From Schizophyllum amplum (Eukaryota; Basidiomycota; Agaricomycetes; Agaricales; Schizophyllaceae): a stretch of 64,000 nucleotides of DNA. The position numbers and the translations under genes were made by a program. The stretch lies in the NCBI GenBank assembly GCA_007026445.1, contig VDMD01000103.1, forward strand, positions 1-64,000, read 5' to 3'. Positions 19,603 to 30,141 of the stretch are shown here, piece after piece. The notes under the pieces are model-generated. The model saw nothing but the letters and a program-made list of their open reading frames with translations. It was not told the DNA's origin and did no database searches. Position 1 is the stretch's first letter, and every line of letters begins with the position of its first letter.

Positions 19603-20425
19603 CTAAGCCGCCCCTTTCAGTCCTACGCCTCCCTCGTAGGGACTCAGCGCGTCCATGAACTTCGCCCACCGCCCATCACTGAGTTCCCGTACCTTCGCCC
19701 ATCCTTCCGGGTACACCTTTCCGAGGTACGTGAAGGCCGCAGCGATCACAAAATCCGCGAAGGTCGGCGCGTCGCCCATAAAGAACGGCCCCGTCTGCCC
19801 GGCCGTCTCAGCCTCCTGCAGAGTCTCCGCAAGCCAATTCAGCCCCGTCTTCAGATCCTCCCACCCCTTCGCCGCAAGCTCGGGCGTAAACGCCTCCTCG
19901 ATGCTAAGGCCCTGGAGCACGGCCTCCCGCGAGCGACGAATGTATGCCTTGGTAGGCTCGTTGAACGTGCTAAACGCGTGAAGGAAGGCCCAGTGGATGA
20001 TCGGCATGGCGATTTTCGTGAAGAACGTATCGGCGAAGACGCGCTGGAGGGCGAGGGTGCCGGCGGGGACGAGGCGCGGGGTGTCGGGGTAGGCGGAGTC
20101 AAGGTAGGTGGCGATGACGAGGGATTCGGTGATGGATTTTCCGGTGGAGGGGTCGTGGATGGCGGGGACGGTGTAGTCTAGGCCGGGGTAGGGCTTTTTG
20201 GTGGTGGGAGGGGCACCGATGCTCTGGCATTTGGACGCGATGTCCGGCATCTCAGTCCAATCGGTGCGGAACGGTAAGCCTTTGTAGTTGAGCGCATATC
20301 TTGGTGAAAAGGTTAGATGATGGAGACTACTTCACGAGTGAAAGTACATACCGGATCTTCCATACGTTCGAGGATATCGGACCCACTTTGGTGGGAATGT
20401 CGAGGAGGGTGATTTCGTTGGCCAT
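19603..20425 (-). CDS. Glutathione S-transferase D (FuA/etherase-like)
   Basis: Two exons: complement(19603..20299, 20352..20425), 771 nt, 256 aa. Same fold signatures as A-C: PAIHDPSTGKSITESLVIATYL, DSAYPDTPRLVPAGT, QEAETAGQTGPFFMGDAP, KFMDALSPYEGGVGL. Exon 1 is 3 nt shorter than in its sisters (one residue lost in the LLDIPT-KVGPISSN segment), and exon 2 has two extra Lys codons in the PPTTKKPYPG loop. GST-D is the last array member, next to NOT2. The TATA box is present, but the CCG-N7-CGG palindrome was not found at the expected place, so regulation may have diverged. Confidence 0.87.
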
Positions 20426-20479
20426 GGTGATAGGTAGGTGTGTCGAAGAGCTGACTTGCCTTTATGATTTCCTCTGATC

Positions 20480-20486
20480 TTTTATA
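20480..20486 (-). promoter_or_regulatory. TATA box of GST-D
   Basis: TATAAAA on the minus strand about 55 bp upstream of the ATG. The adjacent block GAGACACCGACAGAGCG matches the element next to the other three TATA boxes. Confidence 0.72.
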
Positions 20487-20814
20487 GACGATCTTGAGAC
20501 ACCGACAGAGCGCACCGCGTGGCATTTCATGTAGTAAGGACATAATATTGCTATCGAGCTCACTTGCTGTCTCGCCGGATACTGCGCCTAAGCGGCGAGG
20601 TGTCCAGACGGAGAGGCGGATAGTAAGCGCGGTGCGACCAGTGGAGCCCCATCATTGGCCGGTACCACGCAGGGGTGATGTTCTGGAGATAAGAAGAGCA
20701 GCAGGCAAACAATGACACTCCATCACGCATGTTGGACTTCAGTGATGGTCCCCGTCGTGCGGCGGCGTGAACGAGGACATGACGGTCGAGGGGAGGAAGC
20801 GGAGGTCACACCTT

Positions 20815-20948
20815 ATTACCTAATCGGGATTCGGACCTAAACAGGTATCAACAAAGGGACAAGCGCCATTTTGGACTTGCATTCGCTGGCGCACGCGCGG
20901 ACAGACCGATATCTCGCTTGTCATTCATATTCGCACGCTGCTCGATTG
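20815..20948. repeat. Truncated duplicated 5' flank, copy 3, abutting NOT2
   Basis: Shares CCTAATCGGGATTCGGACC and GGTATCAACAAAGGGACAAG with copies 1 and 2. The similarity stops near 20948, about 70 bp before the NOT2 start codon, which marks a duplication breakpoint. Confidence 0.65.
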
Positions 20949-21019
20949 TCGCGCACGGACCTTTGAACCTGCACCCATCCAAAACCTCGTTTCCCGCAAA
21001 TTCGCAGACAAACGTGGCC

Positions 21020-23147
21020 ATGAACCGCCCAGGTGCGTCGCTGCATACACCGATCCCGTGTTTGCAACTGAGACCTCAGCCCAGGACAACCGCCGCAGCG
21101 ACCACCAACGCTCAGCCAGGTCCCAGGAATAGCGGGACAGTACCGCGCACCGTACGGGGCCTTTGGTCTCCAGCAACGCACTGTCAACAACCTTACCAGC
21201 GGTTATGTGCCCGGCCTGCAACGCGCGTCCTCGGGAGCACAAAGCCTGATGCAGTCGTCGCCCTTCGTCCAACCACGCGTGCAAGGAGCCTACCCCTTTG
21301 CTGTCGGCCAGACGCTGAACGCACAACCGCATCAGACGAATGGTATCCGCCCATCGCTCGCGTCCCGTCCGCCTTCCACTAACGCGCGCGTAGGGAACAG
21401 CGCAGGCAACGACAATGGGCTTGACCTCAGCGACTTTCCTGCACTAGGCGCCACAACGGCAGGTGGCGGTGGCGGGGGAGGATCAGGCGGCGCAGGATCG
21501 AACGCAAGTTACGCTACGCAAGCGGGGGGCGTCGGACCAGCAACAGGAACAGCGGGAACACCACAAACGCGCGATTTCACTCCGGATGACTTCCCAGCGC
21601 TCGGAGGCACGACACACAATCCGCAAGACTCCACGCAAACGCAAAATCAAACGCCAGGGCAAGATCACCCACCGGGACTCAACGGTTTTCAAGATCCAGT
21701 GGGCCCAAGACAGTCCCTCAGCAGCCTCGGCAACTCGGTACAGCAGGGCGGGTCAATTCCTCAGGGAACACCTGGGATGTTGAACCTGGCACCAACACAA
21801 GCGCGGAGCGTACATCCGGGTTTTGCAGAAGTTGAGAAGCAGCAGCAGCGGGTACGTGGTCCCATGTCCATCGTTCTATCACAGACAATTGGTCTCGGCC
21901 TGTCATCTCCCGCGCGTACTGTTGTACTGGACTATCATCGTTTCGTCACTTCCAATGCATACCTCTCGTTTCCTTTCAACTTCAATGCGCGATGAACAGA
22001 AGGACTCATACGACACGCTGCAGAATACCTTCAATATGAAGCTAAATCCACCGTCTCATGCATGGGCATCATCACCCAATCTGAATCCGAGCGCACAACC
22101 TCCATCGACACCATCTCAGACCGGGCTAGGCGCAGCAGGATTTCCGTCTTCAGCATCGCAGCAGAACGGGACACATCCAACATTACCTACACCTGGTTCT
22201 GCAGGACAGCTAGGCGCACCGCCAGGTGTTCCTCCTCCGCAAAGCTTTCCGGGCCATACAAACCATCTGCAGGCACGGGCGACGACACCCGCACCGTATA
22301 CGCCAAACGGCTTGGACGCGTCTGCAGTCGGGGGCAACGCAGTGAGCTCGTTACCAGCATCCGCTGCGACACACCCCACGCATCATCCACAAACACCCGC
22401 GCAACAGGTATTGCTGAGCTCTGCAGACCGATGGGGGCTTCTGGGGTTGCTAGCATTGATACGAAACGGAAGCTCAGATGAGGGGCTTCTAGCGGGGATG
22501 GGCACGGACCTAGGCACGATGGGCTTGGATATGGGTACTGCTGGGTACGCGGTTATCTTATCCTTCCGTGGTCGGGCTGACGAGCGAAGCAGTTCATTGT
22601 ACTCCACATTCATCACGCCGTGGGCAGACCAGAGCGCAGCACAGTCGGTCGAGCCAGAGTTTCACCTACCATCATGCTACACCGTCAACGCGCCGCCACC
22701 CGGCCCGCAAAAAGCCCAGGCGTTCTCGGAGGAGACGCTTTTCTACATGTTCTACGCGCACCCGAAAGACGCGCTGCAGGAGGTAGCCGCGCAAGAGCTG
22801 TTCGTCCCTTCCCTCACTCTCACCTCACCCCCGACAGCTGACCCCATGCGAGCAGGTACAGCCGGAACTGGCGGTATCACAAGGAGCTGAGGGTGTGGAT
22901 CACGAAGGAGAGCTCGACGACGATCGTGCAGAAGTCGACGCACGGCGAGCAGGGGACGTACACGATCTGGGATCCGGACTCCTGGACGAAGGAGGCGAAG
23001 GAGCTGTCGGTGATGTACGCGGACCTCGAGGAGAAGACGATACCGGCGTTCGCGCCAGCGACGACGCTGATCCCCGCGACGGCGGTGCAGACGCAGCCGA
23101 CGGTGCAGCCGCTGCCGTCGAGAGGCTCATACCAAATGGGCATGTGA
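21020..23147 (+). CDS. NOT2: CCR4-NOT complex subunit NOT2
   Basis: Five exons: join(21020..21032, 21073..21851, 22000..22544, 22593..22799, 22856..23147), 1836 nt, 611 aa. Exon 1 is 13 nt and is followed by a 40-nt intron, needed to reach the frame DLSPGQPPQRPP. The N-terminal two thirds is Pro/Gln/Ser/Gly-rich with DFPALG-type motifs (LSDFPALGATT, DDFPALGGTT). The C-terminal NOT-box domain has ADRWGLLGLLALIR, GMGTDLGTMGLDMG, LYSTFITPWAD, EETLFYMFYAHPKDALQEVAAQELYSRNWRYHKELRVWITK and YTIWDPDSW. NOT2 binds NOT1 and NOT3/5 in the deadenylation and transcription-control complex. Intron 3 (22545-22592) is exactly 48 nt without an in-frame stop, so retention would add 16 residues. Confidence 0.92.
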
Positions 23148-23552
23148 GCGTGTTGCCGTATGGGCGCCCGCTCATGTTGTTGACGGCGCTGCCGTGGAAT
23201 ATTTTATATGTTTGTGAACTCCCGCGGTGGTGTATGCGGGGGTTTGTTTTTCTTTCTCGCCATATCCCGGTCTATCGAACATTGTAGCTGTAATTAACCA
23301 TTGTCTCCGCTGCATCTTGTCGCGCATGTGCGATATGACTTATTGTATGTTCATCGGCTGTTCTGGTCCAGTTCTTGCGTGCGTTTTGGTGAGCCGACTG
23401 GCTCAGGAACGGCTGCAAGCGTTAATTCCATTGTTCTCCCGATTTGGAAATCTATTGTACGTCACCCGGACGCGATCGCGGTATTGCCTTTGTAAATCCA
23501 TGGTCGGCTTTCCGCTACTCGTTTCCCTGACCTTTACGTCGGAGCATCTCGG
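23148..23552. other. Intergenic NOT2 / CDC43
   Basis: A 405-bp spacer between plus-strand genes. No feature recognised. Confidence 0.4.
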
Positions 23553-25332
23553 ATGTCGTACACCGTAGCACCGCTCGCGCGGTCAGGACACGCAGCGCAC
23601 GCGAACCGCTGCCTCACAGCGCTCCCGGCGTCCCAGGTCGAGCTTGACCCTTCCAAGTGAGTGCTGAGACTCACGAAGGCGTCCCCGCTCACCCCCCGCA
23701 AGGCTCGCTATTGCGTACTACTGTCTGGGGACGCTTGATCTGCTGGGGCTCCTGCAGACGAAGACGAGCGAGCGCGACCGGGATGCGTGGCGCGGGTGGC
23801 TATGGGAGCAGCAGACGCGTGCGTGGTCCCCTCCAGTTCAGGACCATACTATACTTACCCAGGGTGAACAGACGGCGTGCATGGGACGGGCTTCCGGCCG
23901 AGTCATTTCATGACCGTGGCCCTGGAGGTGAGTGCGCGAGTGATCACGGCGACGCGCGCCACTGACACGGAGCAGGACGAGTACACGGATGCGAGCGCGC
24001 CGCATATTATCATGACTTATACGGCGCTGCTGGGGCTGGCGATCCTGCGTGATGACTTCAAGCGGTTGGACCGCGAGGGGCTGCGGCGGTTCGTGCGAGC
24101 GTGCCAGTTGCCGGACGGAAGGTGCGCGACTATCCCTTTCCCAAATCATCAAGACGCGCCTCCTTCCTTTTACCGCCCTCCCTCACCTGCCTTTCCCTCC
24201 TTCACCCTTACTCACTCACGTTCCCTCAGCTTTGGCACCACGCCCACGCGCACAGACGCAGACCTGCGCACCACGTATTGCGCCTTCGCCATCTGCAGCA
24301 TGCTCGATGACTGGTCCGCCGTCGACGTGCCCGCTGCGACGGGGTATATTGCGCGATGTCGGGTTAGTAGAAATATTGGTGCACGACCGTCTTGCTGGTG
24401 TGCATCTGGCATGGGTGTGAGGATGTCAGCTAGGCGCCACGATGTCAACACTGGCGTCGCAAAGCTAGCACAAGCTATCACAAGGGCTGCGCCTCCAATA
24501 CCCTCTCCTCCTTACTGATCAGCTCTTCCAGTCCTTCGAGGGTGGCTACGGTCAGGCTCCCGCCGGCGAGGCGTTGGGCGGGACGACGTACACCGCGATC
24601 GCTGCGTTGTATCTCGCCGCGAGGAGCGGCTTGCATATCGGTCCGCAGGGCTCACAATTGCATGTCGCTCCGCAGGACTCACAATCGCACGTCGGCTCAA
24701 GAGAACAAGACCAGACACGTGAGCGCTCACCTCTCAGTCCCCGAGAGCGCGCACAAACTATACGGTGGCTGCTTGCGAACCAGACGTCAGGGGGAGGCTT
24801 CTCGGGTCGCATAAATAAGGAGGCCGACGCGTGCTATTGTTTTTGGTGCGGGGCGGCGTTGCAGGTGTGTTGTTTGCTTTTATGCGTGTTCGATGGCTTG
24901 CGCTCGTGGCGCGGCAGCTTTCTATGGTGATGATGGCCAGAGGTAGTCTGCGCTCGCAATGACGGCTTGCCTTGTGTCTCGACGGTGGCTTGAATGTTTG
25001 TTGACGACGCTAACCCGTTGCAGATCCTCGGCGCGGGCTCCTTCGTCGACGCGGACGCTCTGGATGCATTCCTCGCGCGATGTCAGTTCAAGTATGGCGG
25101 GATTGCGAAGGCGCCGGATGAGCATCCAGGTGGGTAATTTTACCTGGATCGACTGCGTACTCACGTTGCTTCAGACCCATATCACACCTACCTCTCGCTT
25201 GCGGCTGCATCTATGTACCCGCCTACAGGTGCTGGCGAGACGTGGGCCTTTGAGCCTTTCGATTGTTTGCTCAATGCGCGCGTGGAGACGGCGCAGTGGG
25301 CGAGGATGCATATCCCGGCATCGTCAACTTGA
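23553..25332 (+). CDS. CDC43: Protein geranylgeranyltransferase type I, beta subunit
   Basis: Eight exons: join(23553..23656, 23703..23818, 23872..23927, 23976..24121, 24230..24362, 24532..24864, 25024..25129, 25175..25332), 1152 nt, 383 aa. The catalytic subunit transfers geranylgeranyl to CaaL-type C-termini such as those of Rho GTPases. Family marks: LAIAYYCLGTLDLLGLL, HGTGFRPSHFM, HIIMTYTALLGLAIL, the Gly-rich SFEGGYGQ repeat, zinc-ligand region RINKEADACYCFWCG (Asp and Cys ligands), and KYGGIAKAPDEHPDPYHTYL with the third His ligand. GGFSGRINKEADACY favours GGTase-I over farnesyl- or Rab-GGTase beta. An unusual low-complexity loop (24631-24720) separates two repeats of the alpha-alpha barrel. 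Confidence 0.9.
24631..24699 (+). repeat. 27-bp coding tandem repeat in CDC43
   Basis: Two and a half copies of a 27-bp unit: TTGCATATCGGTCCGCAGGG..., TTGCATGTCGCTCCGCAGGA..., then a partial TCGCACGTCGG. They encode 9-residue units LHIGPQGSQ, LHVAPQDSQ, SHVG in a loop of the prenyltransferase beta subunit. Confidence 0.8.
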
Positions 25333-25661
25333 CAAATTGCTCTGGAAACTGACAAGCCAGATCGTTTGGTGTTTTGCTTTGAGGGCTGTTGGCGAGGCCA
25401 GCCGTTTGTGTACTTGGTAGTCCAAGTCGTAGAAATCTAGACAACCCATCTACTTACTGTACCAATGTAATGCCTTCTTTCGACTTGCAACATGCGCCGT
25501 GCGGGTGTGGAACTTCAACATTGCACGTGTCCTGACGTGGACTACAGGTCATTACACGTGGCCGGAAGTCCGCGCCGAAGCTACTGAATGCTTCTTGTCT
25601 TCAACTTTTCACTGTGCATTCACGGTGGCGTCTTATTTATCTGCGAGCGGAGGCTCTATAG
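25333..25661. other. Intergenic CDC43 / SLP1
   Basis: A 329-bp spacer between plus-strand genes. No convincing TATA box or motif. Confidence 0.4.
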
Positions 25662-28600
25662 ATGGTCGCTCTTACTTCACTAAGTGCGCTTATCCTCATC
25701 GCGGGCCCGGTGTTCGCCCAGACATCGCCTAATGATCCCCTCCGCGCGATTGCCGTCGCAGCCCCTCCACCGCCAGAACAGCCGATATGCTGCTTAGTGC
25801 AACCGACGGACCAGGAGGCCACCGAGGAGGACGTGCTACTTTCCTTTGAGGAGTGGAAGGCAAAGCAATCCGCGATGCAGCAGCAGACGCGGATGCAAGG
25901 CGACGCGAATCGGTCGGACAGCGCGATGGGCAGCTCGTCGCCCGTTAGCGCAGCGGAAGCTGACGTGGCGGGCGGCGAGACCAACGCCGCACCTACGTCG
26001 GAGGCGCCTGGAGGGGCGGACGTTGCAGGGGCGGGCGCATGGGAGACGGGGACAGAGGAATCGATGTCCCTTCACTTCAAGGTGCCGTTGACGGATCGCT
26101 TCAACTACGCCAGTACAGACTGCTCGGCGCGCGTCCATACCTCACATCGAGCAGCCAAGTCGGCGCACTCCATCCTATCCTCCAAGCGCGATCGCTATAT
26201 GCTCAGCCCTTGCGACGCGAAAGAGCCGCAATACGTCGTCGTCGAGCTGTGCGAGGACATACGTATCGACACCGTCCAGATGGCCAACTTTGAGTTCTTC
26301 AGCGGCGTCTTCAAGGACTTTACTGTCAGCGTCGCCAAGCGGTACACCACGGACGGCTCGGAGTGGACGGTGGCGGGCACATACCAGGCTAAGAACGTGC
26401 GCGGTGTTCAGGTGTGTGTGTTATTCGCTTCCAAGGATCTCGCTAATGCGGCCTTAGTCCTTTCACCCTCCCACGTCTTTGCGCGACTTCTACCGTTACA
26501 TTCGCATCGACTTTCATTCCCACTATGGCAATGAGTTCTACTGCCCCGTCTCGCTTCTCCGCGTCTATGGCCTCACACATCTCGAGCAGTGGAAATGGGA
26601 GGCTTGGGAGGAAGAGAGCCGCGCGCGCCTGGCTGAGTCCTCGGCACTCCCCGTTAGCGCGAACGCGGACCCGACGCTGGTCGCCGAGGAACCCCAGGCA
26701 GCAGCATCCGTCACCGCAGCTGCGTCGTCCAGCTCTGCGTCCGAGCGTTCCGGTCGCGGACCGAAGACGCCTCAAACGGGGGCACAACCTACCACGGGCG
26801 CGACCTCCCCGTCTGCGTCCGCCACCACGACGGCAGACGTCTCGCACAATAGCACGAGCGTCCTCCCTACGGGCGAGAGCATCACTACCCCCGCCGCCGG
26901 CAACGACTCGAATGCGCATTCCACAGACACCGTCACCAGCTTGATTTCTTTGCCAACGGAGGGCACCTTCATCACCGCAGAGTACTCGGACAACTCTACG
27001 GTCACAAGCATCACGACAACGATCACCGCGTCGCAGAACGTGCCCACAAATTTGAACAGCGTGTCGCTTGCCCCGCCGCTGGCAGCCACGGGGGAGTCCA
27101 TCTATCGCACGATCATGAACCGGCTCACGGCGCTGGAGGCGAATCAGACGCTGTATGTGCGCTACTTTGAGGAGCAGTCGACGGGCGTGCGTGATGTGTT
27201 GCGTCGGCTGACGGAGGATGTGGGGCGGTTGCAAGCGCTGGTGAGTGGAAAGTGTGCTCTTTGACACATATGACACTGCGCAAAGGCGCATATATACATG
27301 CTGGGAGGGCTATATGCGCGTTCGCACTCGCATATATGCGCCTTACTGTGCATGGCAGCGCTTCCAGCCTCGGTACGGTGCCAAGAACGGGACTGACTTT
27401 ACTTGTAGGGTAGGACACAAAGCCAGAACTACCACCGGACCGCCGCGGAGTGGGATCGTCAGCGTCTACGGCTACAGGCCGACTACGACGACCTGATCAG
27501 CAAAGTCAACTACTTATCTGACGAGGTATGCAACATTGCACCTCTTGAATGACCCTTTCCCCAGTCTAATCCTCATCCCCACAGGTCATTCTAGAGAAGC
27601 GGCTGAGTATTGCGCAACTGTGCTTGCTATTGGCCGTGCTCGTCTTCCTCGCCGTGACGCGCGGTAGCAACGTCGATGTCGTGCATCCCTCGCCAGCTAT
27701 GCGCGCCTGGGGTCGGCGCAAGCTCAGCATGAGCGGACATTGGGTGATGGAGCGCCTGCGGACAGGTCGCAATCGGGAGGATAGCGATGTGTCGCAGTCG
27801 AGAGAGCGCACAGCTCAGCGCGCGAGGGATGCGAACGATGCGGTCCGCAAGGAAGATGAACACCGTGCTAGGGGAGACGAACGCCGCGCCCGGGAAGACG
27901 ACACCCCCACCGAGGAGAACAAGGGAACCGTACGAGTCGCGTTCCCTGAGGCGAAGCGTCGGCCCGCGCGACTGGTGCTGTCGGGGCGCTCGCGGACACC
28001 GTCTTTGCGCACGCCGACGTGGCGGCACTTTCCTGGCGGGGTTGCGACGCCGCCGCGCGCGGCGCATATTCAGTGGCCGGCGACGGTGACGCGCGCTGTT
28101 AATATTGCGCTTGACCAAAGCGGGGGTGCCAGCCAGTCCGGATGCGGAGGCGGACGCGCACAAGCAGAGCGGGAAGGCACTGATGCGGAAAGCGGAGACG
28201 TCCAGCGGCCGGCTACCGTGCAGCGGTCGTCGTTTGTAAAGCTTGAGCGCCCGGCGCTTCTGTTGCGGTCGAACTCGGGGGGCGCGGCGGTGCCGGCGAG
28301 CAGCTCGTGGCAGGGACCGCCGAGGAGCTCGCGGAAGTGGGCAAGGGCGGCGCATCTGCATGAGGTGCGGGCGACGTACGCGCGTACGCTGCGGGATGAC
28401 GGGGGCGAGGTTGTGCGGGATGAGGGTGTCGAAACCGCGACGGACGACGATGGTGGTTCGGCGGCTGCGAGCAAAGGAAAGGGGAAAAGTAAGGATGGTG
28501 AAGGTGCCGACGACTGGGTGGACACCTCGGAGAGTGAGGGTGACGGGGGCCCGGACTCGCCACTGCAGCATCGTCAAGCGCGCCGCCGACGATCGCGGCC

Positions 28601-28901
28601 AGGAGTTGTGGATCTGGGTGCGGAAGGGCCGATGCGCAGGCCGGTACCGATGTCGTATAGCTCTGAAGCATCCCTGCCGCCGGTCTCATTCCAGCGGAGT
28701 CCGGAAAGACTGCCACGAAGCCCGCAAATGCTACCACGTAGTCCGGAAGGCTTGCCTCGCAGTCCAGAAAGACATCCGCGTAGTTCTTCGCCACCATCTA
28801 CCGCTTCAGTCCGACACCTATCATCTTATCACGGCGCAGGCTCGCCGCTACATGGACCAACTTCGCCCATACTCCCGTCGGCACAGTTGAAGGCAAGATG
28901 A
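25662..28901 (+). CDS. SLP1: Slp1-type SUN-domain membrane protein
   Basis: Four exons: join(25662..26411, 26458..27240, 27409..27525, 27585..28901), 2967 nt, 988 aa. An N-terminal signal peptide (LTSLSALILIAGPVFAQ) is followed by an acidic linker with VLLSFEEWKAKQ, then the Slp1/SUCO class of SUN domain: FNYASTDCSARVHTSHRAAK, KDRYMLSPC-type motif, EPQYVVVELCEDIRIDTVQMANFEFFSG, FKDFTVSVAKRY, RYIRIDFHSHYGNEFYCPVSLLRVYG. A Thr/Ser-rich spacer and a coiled coil (NRLTALEANQTLY..., DYDDLISKVNYLSDEVILEKR) lead to one TM helix (LCLLLAVLVFLAVT). The long cytosolic tail is Arg/Ser-rich with SPERLPRSP repeats. In yeast, Slp1 acts with Emp65 in the ER to protect folding of soluble proteins. Members are usually shorter, and the tail is the extra part. 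Confidence 0.88.
27285..27342. repeat. Inverted repeat in SLP1 intron 2
   Basis: GGCGCATATAT (27285-27295) and ATATATGCGCC (27332-27342) are perfect 11-bp inverted repeats. A related GCTATATGCGCG lies between them. They sit inside the 168-nt intron 27241-27408, about three times the usual intron length here. Confidence 0.7.
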
Positions 28902-29337
28902 CCCTGATGACTTCGTCCCGACCGTTCTGGGCGGTGCTATCGTGTACGTACGCGCACGGTGGTCCTTAGCGCTGTTTGATAACAACAAAATTCCTGCGGC
29001 TCAGAGGTTCACAGGAATTCCATGAATTTCACGCATCTCACGACACATGTACTATACTATCGCATTTTTTGTCATTTTTCTGCATCACTTCTTGCATATT
29101 CATACGCCTGCAATTCAACAATCTTCTACACACCGATACGGCAGCCCTACAAACGCTGGCCGGATCTGGCGTGCCACTTTTGAACTTGAGAATGCTAACG
29201 GCGTTAACCTTTACCCAGACGTTATCTCATCCGATGACAATCGCTAGGTACTGACTGTGACTGCTCCCACAGTCTGTTCTTGTATAAAAGTCGACTCCAA
29301 GCGAATCTCGCGTCCGAGTCGAGCTCGAGGTAGGACC
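28902..29337. other. Intergenic SLP1 / GST-E
   Basis: A 436-bp spacer with no gene. The SLP1 terminator and the GST-E promoter must lie here. The array-type palindrome and CAGAGCG block were not found. Confidence 0.45.
29283..29289 (+). promoter_or_regulatory. TATA box of GST-E
   Basis: TATAAAA, 49 bp before the TATA-to-ATG end point at 29338, a distance like that of the array genes. Confidence 0.7.
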
Positions 29338-30141
29338 ATGGCCAACGAGATCGTCCTGTTAGACATTCCATCCGAAAAAGCTGGCCCGATATCCAGCAAC
29401 ACTTGGAAAGTCAGGTATGAACCGTCTGGACCTGCCTGGAGATCTGCCAACACTTTGACTCGGAACTCTAGATATGCGCTGAACTACAAAGGCTTGCCCT
29501 TCCGAACCGAATGGGTGGAGATGCCGGACATAGCTGCTGCATGCAAGAAATTCGGCGTTCCTCCTACCAACCCTCACCCCGGCTCGGAGTACACCGTACC
29601 CGCCATTTACGATCCATCGACCGGCAAGTCCGTGGCCGAATCGCTCGATATTGCGCTCTACCTCGATGCCACTTACCCTGACCGCCCGCGCCTCATCCTA
29701 CCTGGCACCATCGGCTTTCAGTGCGTCTTCACGGACGCGTTCTACATGAAGGTGTATCAGTCGCTTCTTCAGTGGATTGTAATCCGCGCCCTCGACACCT
29801 GGAATGCGCCTACCAGTGCGTACCTCCGCCGCCAGCACGAGTCGATGGTCTTGGGCGCTACTACAGAGCAGTCGGCCAAGGGATGGGAGGAGACGAAGAA
29901 GGGCCTGAACTGGCTTGCCGGGTGTCTGAAAGAAAACGAGAAGATGGGACAGACGGGGCCCTTCGTGATGGGTGACGTGCCGTGCTTCGCGGATTTCGTG
30001 GTGGCGGGAGGCTTCACGCTCCTTGGGAAAGTGTACAAGGAGGGATGGGCGCAGGTGCGGGAGCTCAATGACGGGCGGTGGGCGAAGTTTATGGATGCGC
30101 TGAGCGACTACGAGGGAGGGATGGGGATAGGGAAAGCATGA
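29338..30141 (+). CDS. Glutathione S-transferase E, dispersed paralogue
   Basis: Two exons: join(29338..29414, 29472..30141), 747 nt, 248 aa. Same family as the array: LLDIPSEKAGPISSNTWKVR, YALNYKGLPFRTEWVEMPDI, YTVPAIYDPSTGKSVAESL, LYLDATYPDRPRL, RWAKFMDALSDYEGGMG. Exon 1 length (77 nt), intron phase and position are identical to the array genes, proving common descent. The C-terminal half is more diverged (QWIVIRALDTWNAP; no WATPE segment) and is 7-8 residues shorter. It lies about 9 kb from GST-D on the opposite strand with unrelated genes between, so it is an older or transposed copy. Same inferred glutathione-dependent role; substrate unknown. Confidence 0.87.
   Translation: MANEIVLLDIPSEKAGPISSNTWKVRYEPSGPAWRSANTLTRNSRYALNYKGLPFRTEWVEMPDIAAACKKFGVPPTNPHPGSEYTVPAIYDPSTGKSVAESLDIALYLDATYPDRPRLILPGTIGFQCVFTDAFYMKVYQSLLQWIVIRALDTWNAPTSAYLRRQHESMVLGATTEQSAKGWEETKKGLNWLAGCLKENEKMGQTGPFVMGDVPCFADFVVAGGFTLLGKVYKEGWAQVRELNDGRWAKFMDALSDYEGGMGIGKA

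Noticed and set aside
27627..28577. 316-codon minus-strand open frame
   Set aside because: Antisense to the last SLP1 exon, Arg/His-rich low complexity, no homology recognised.
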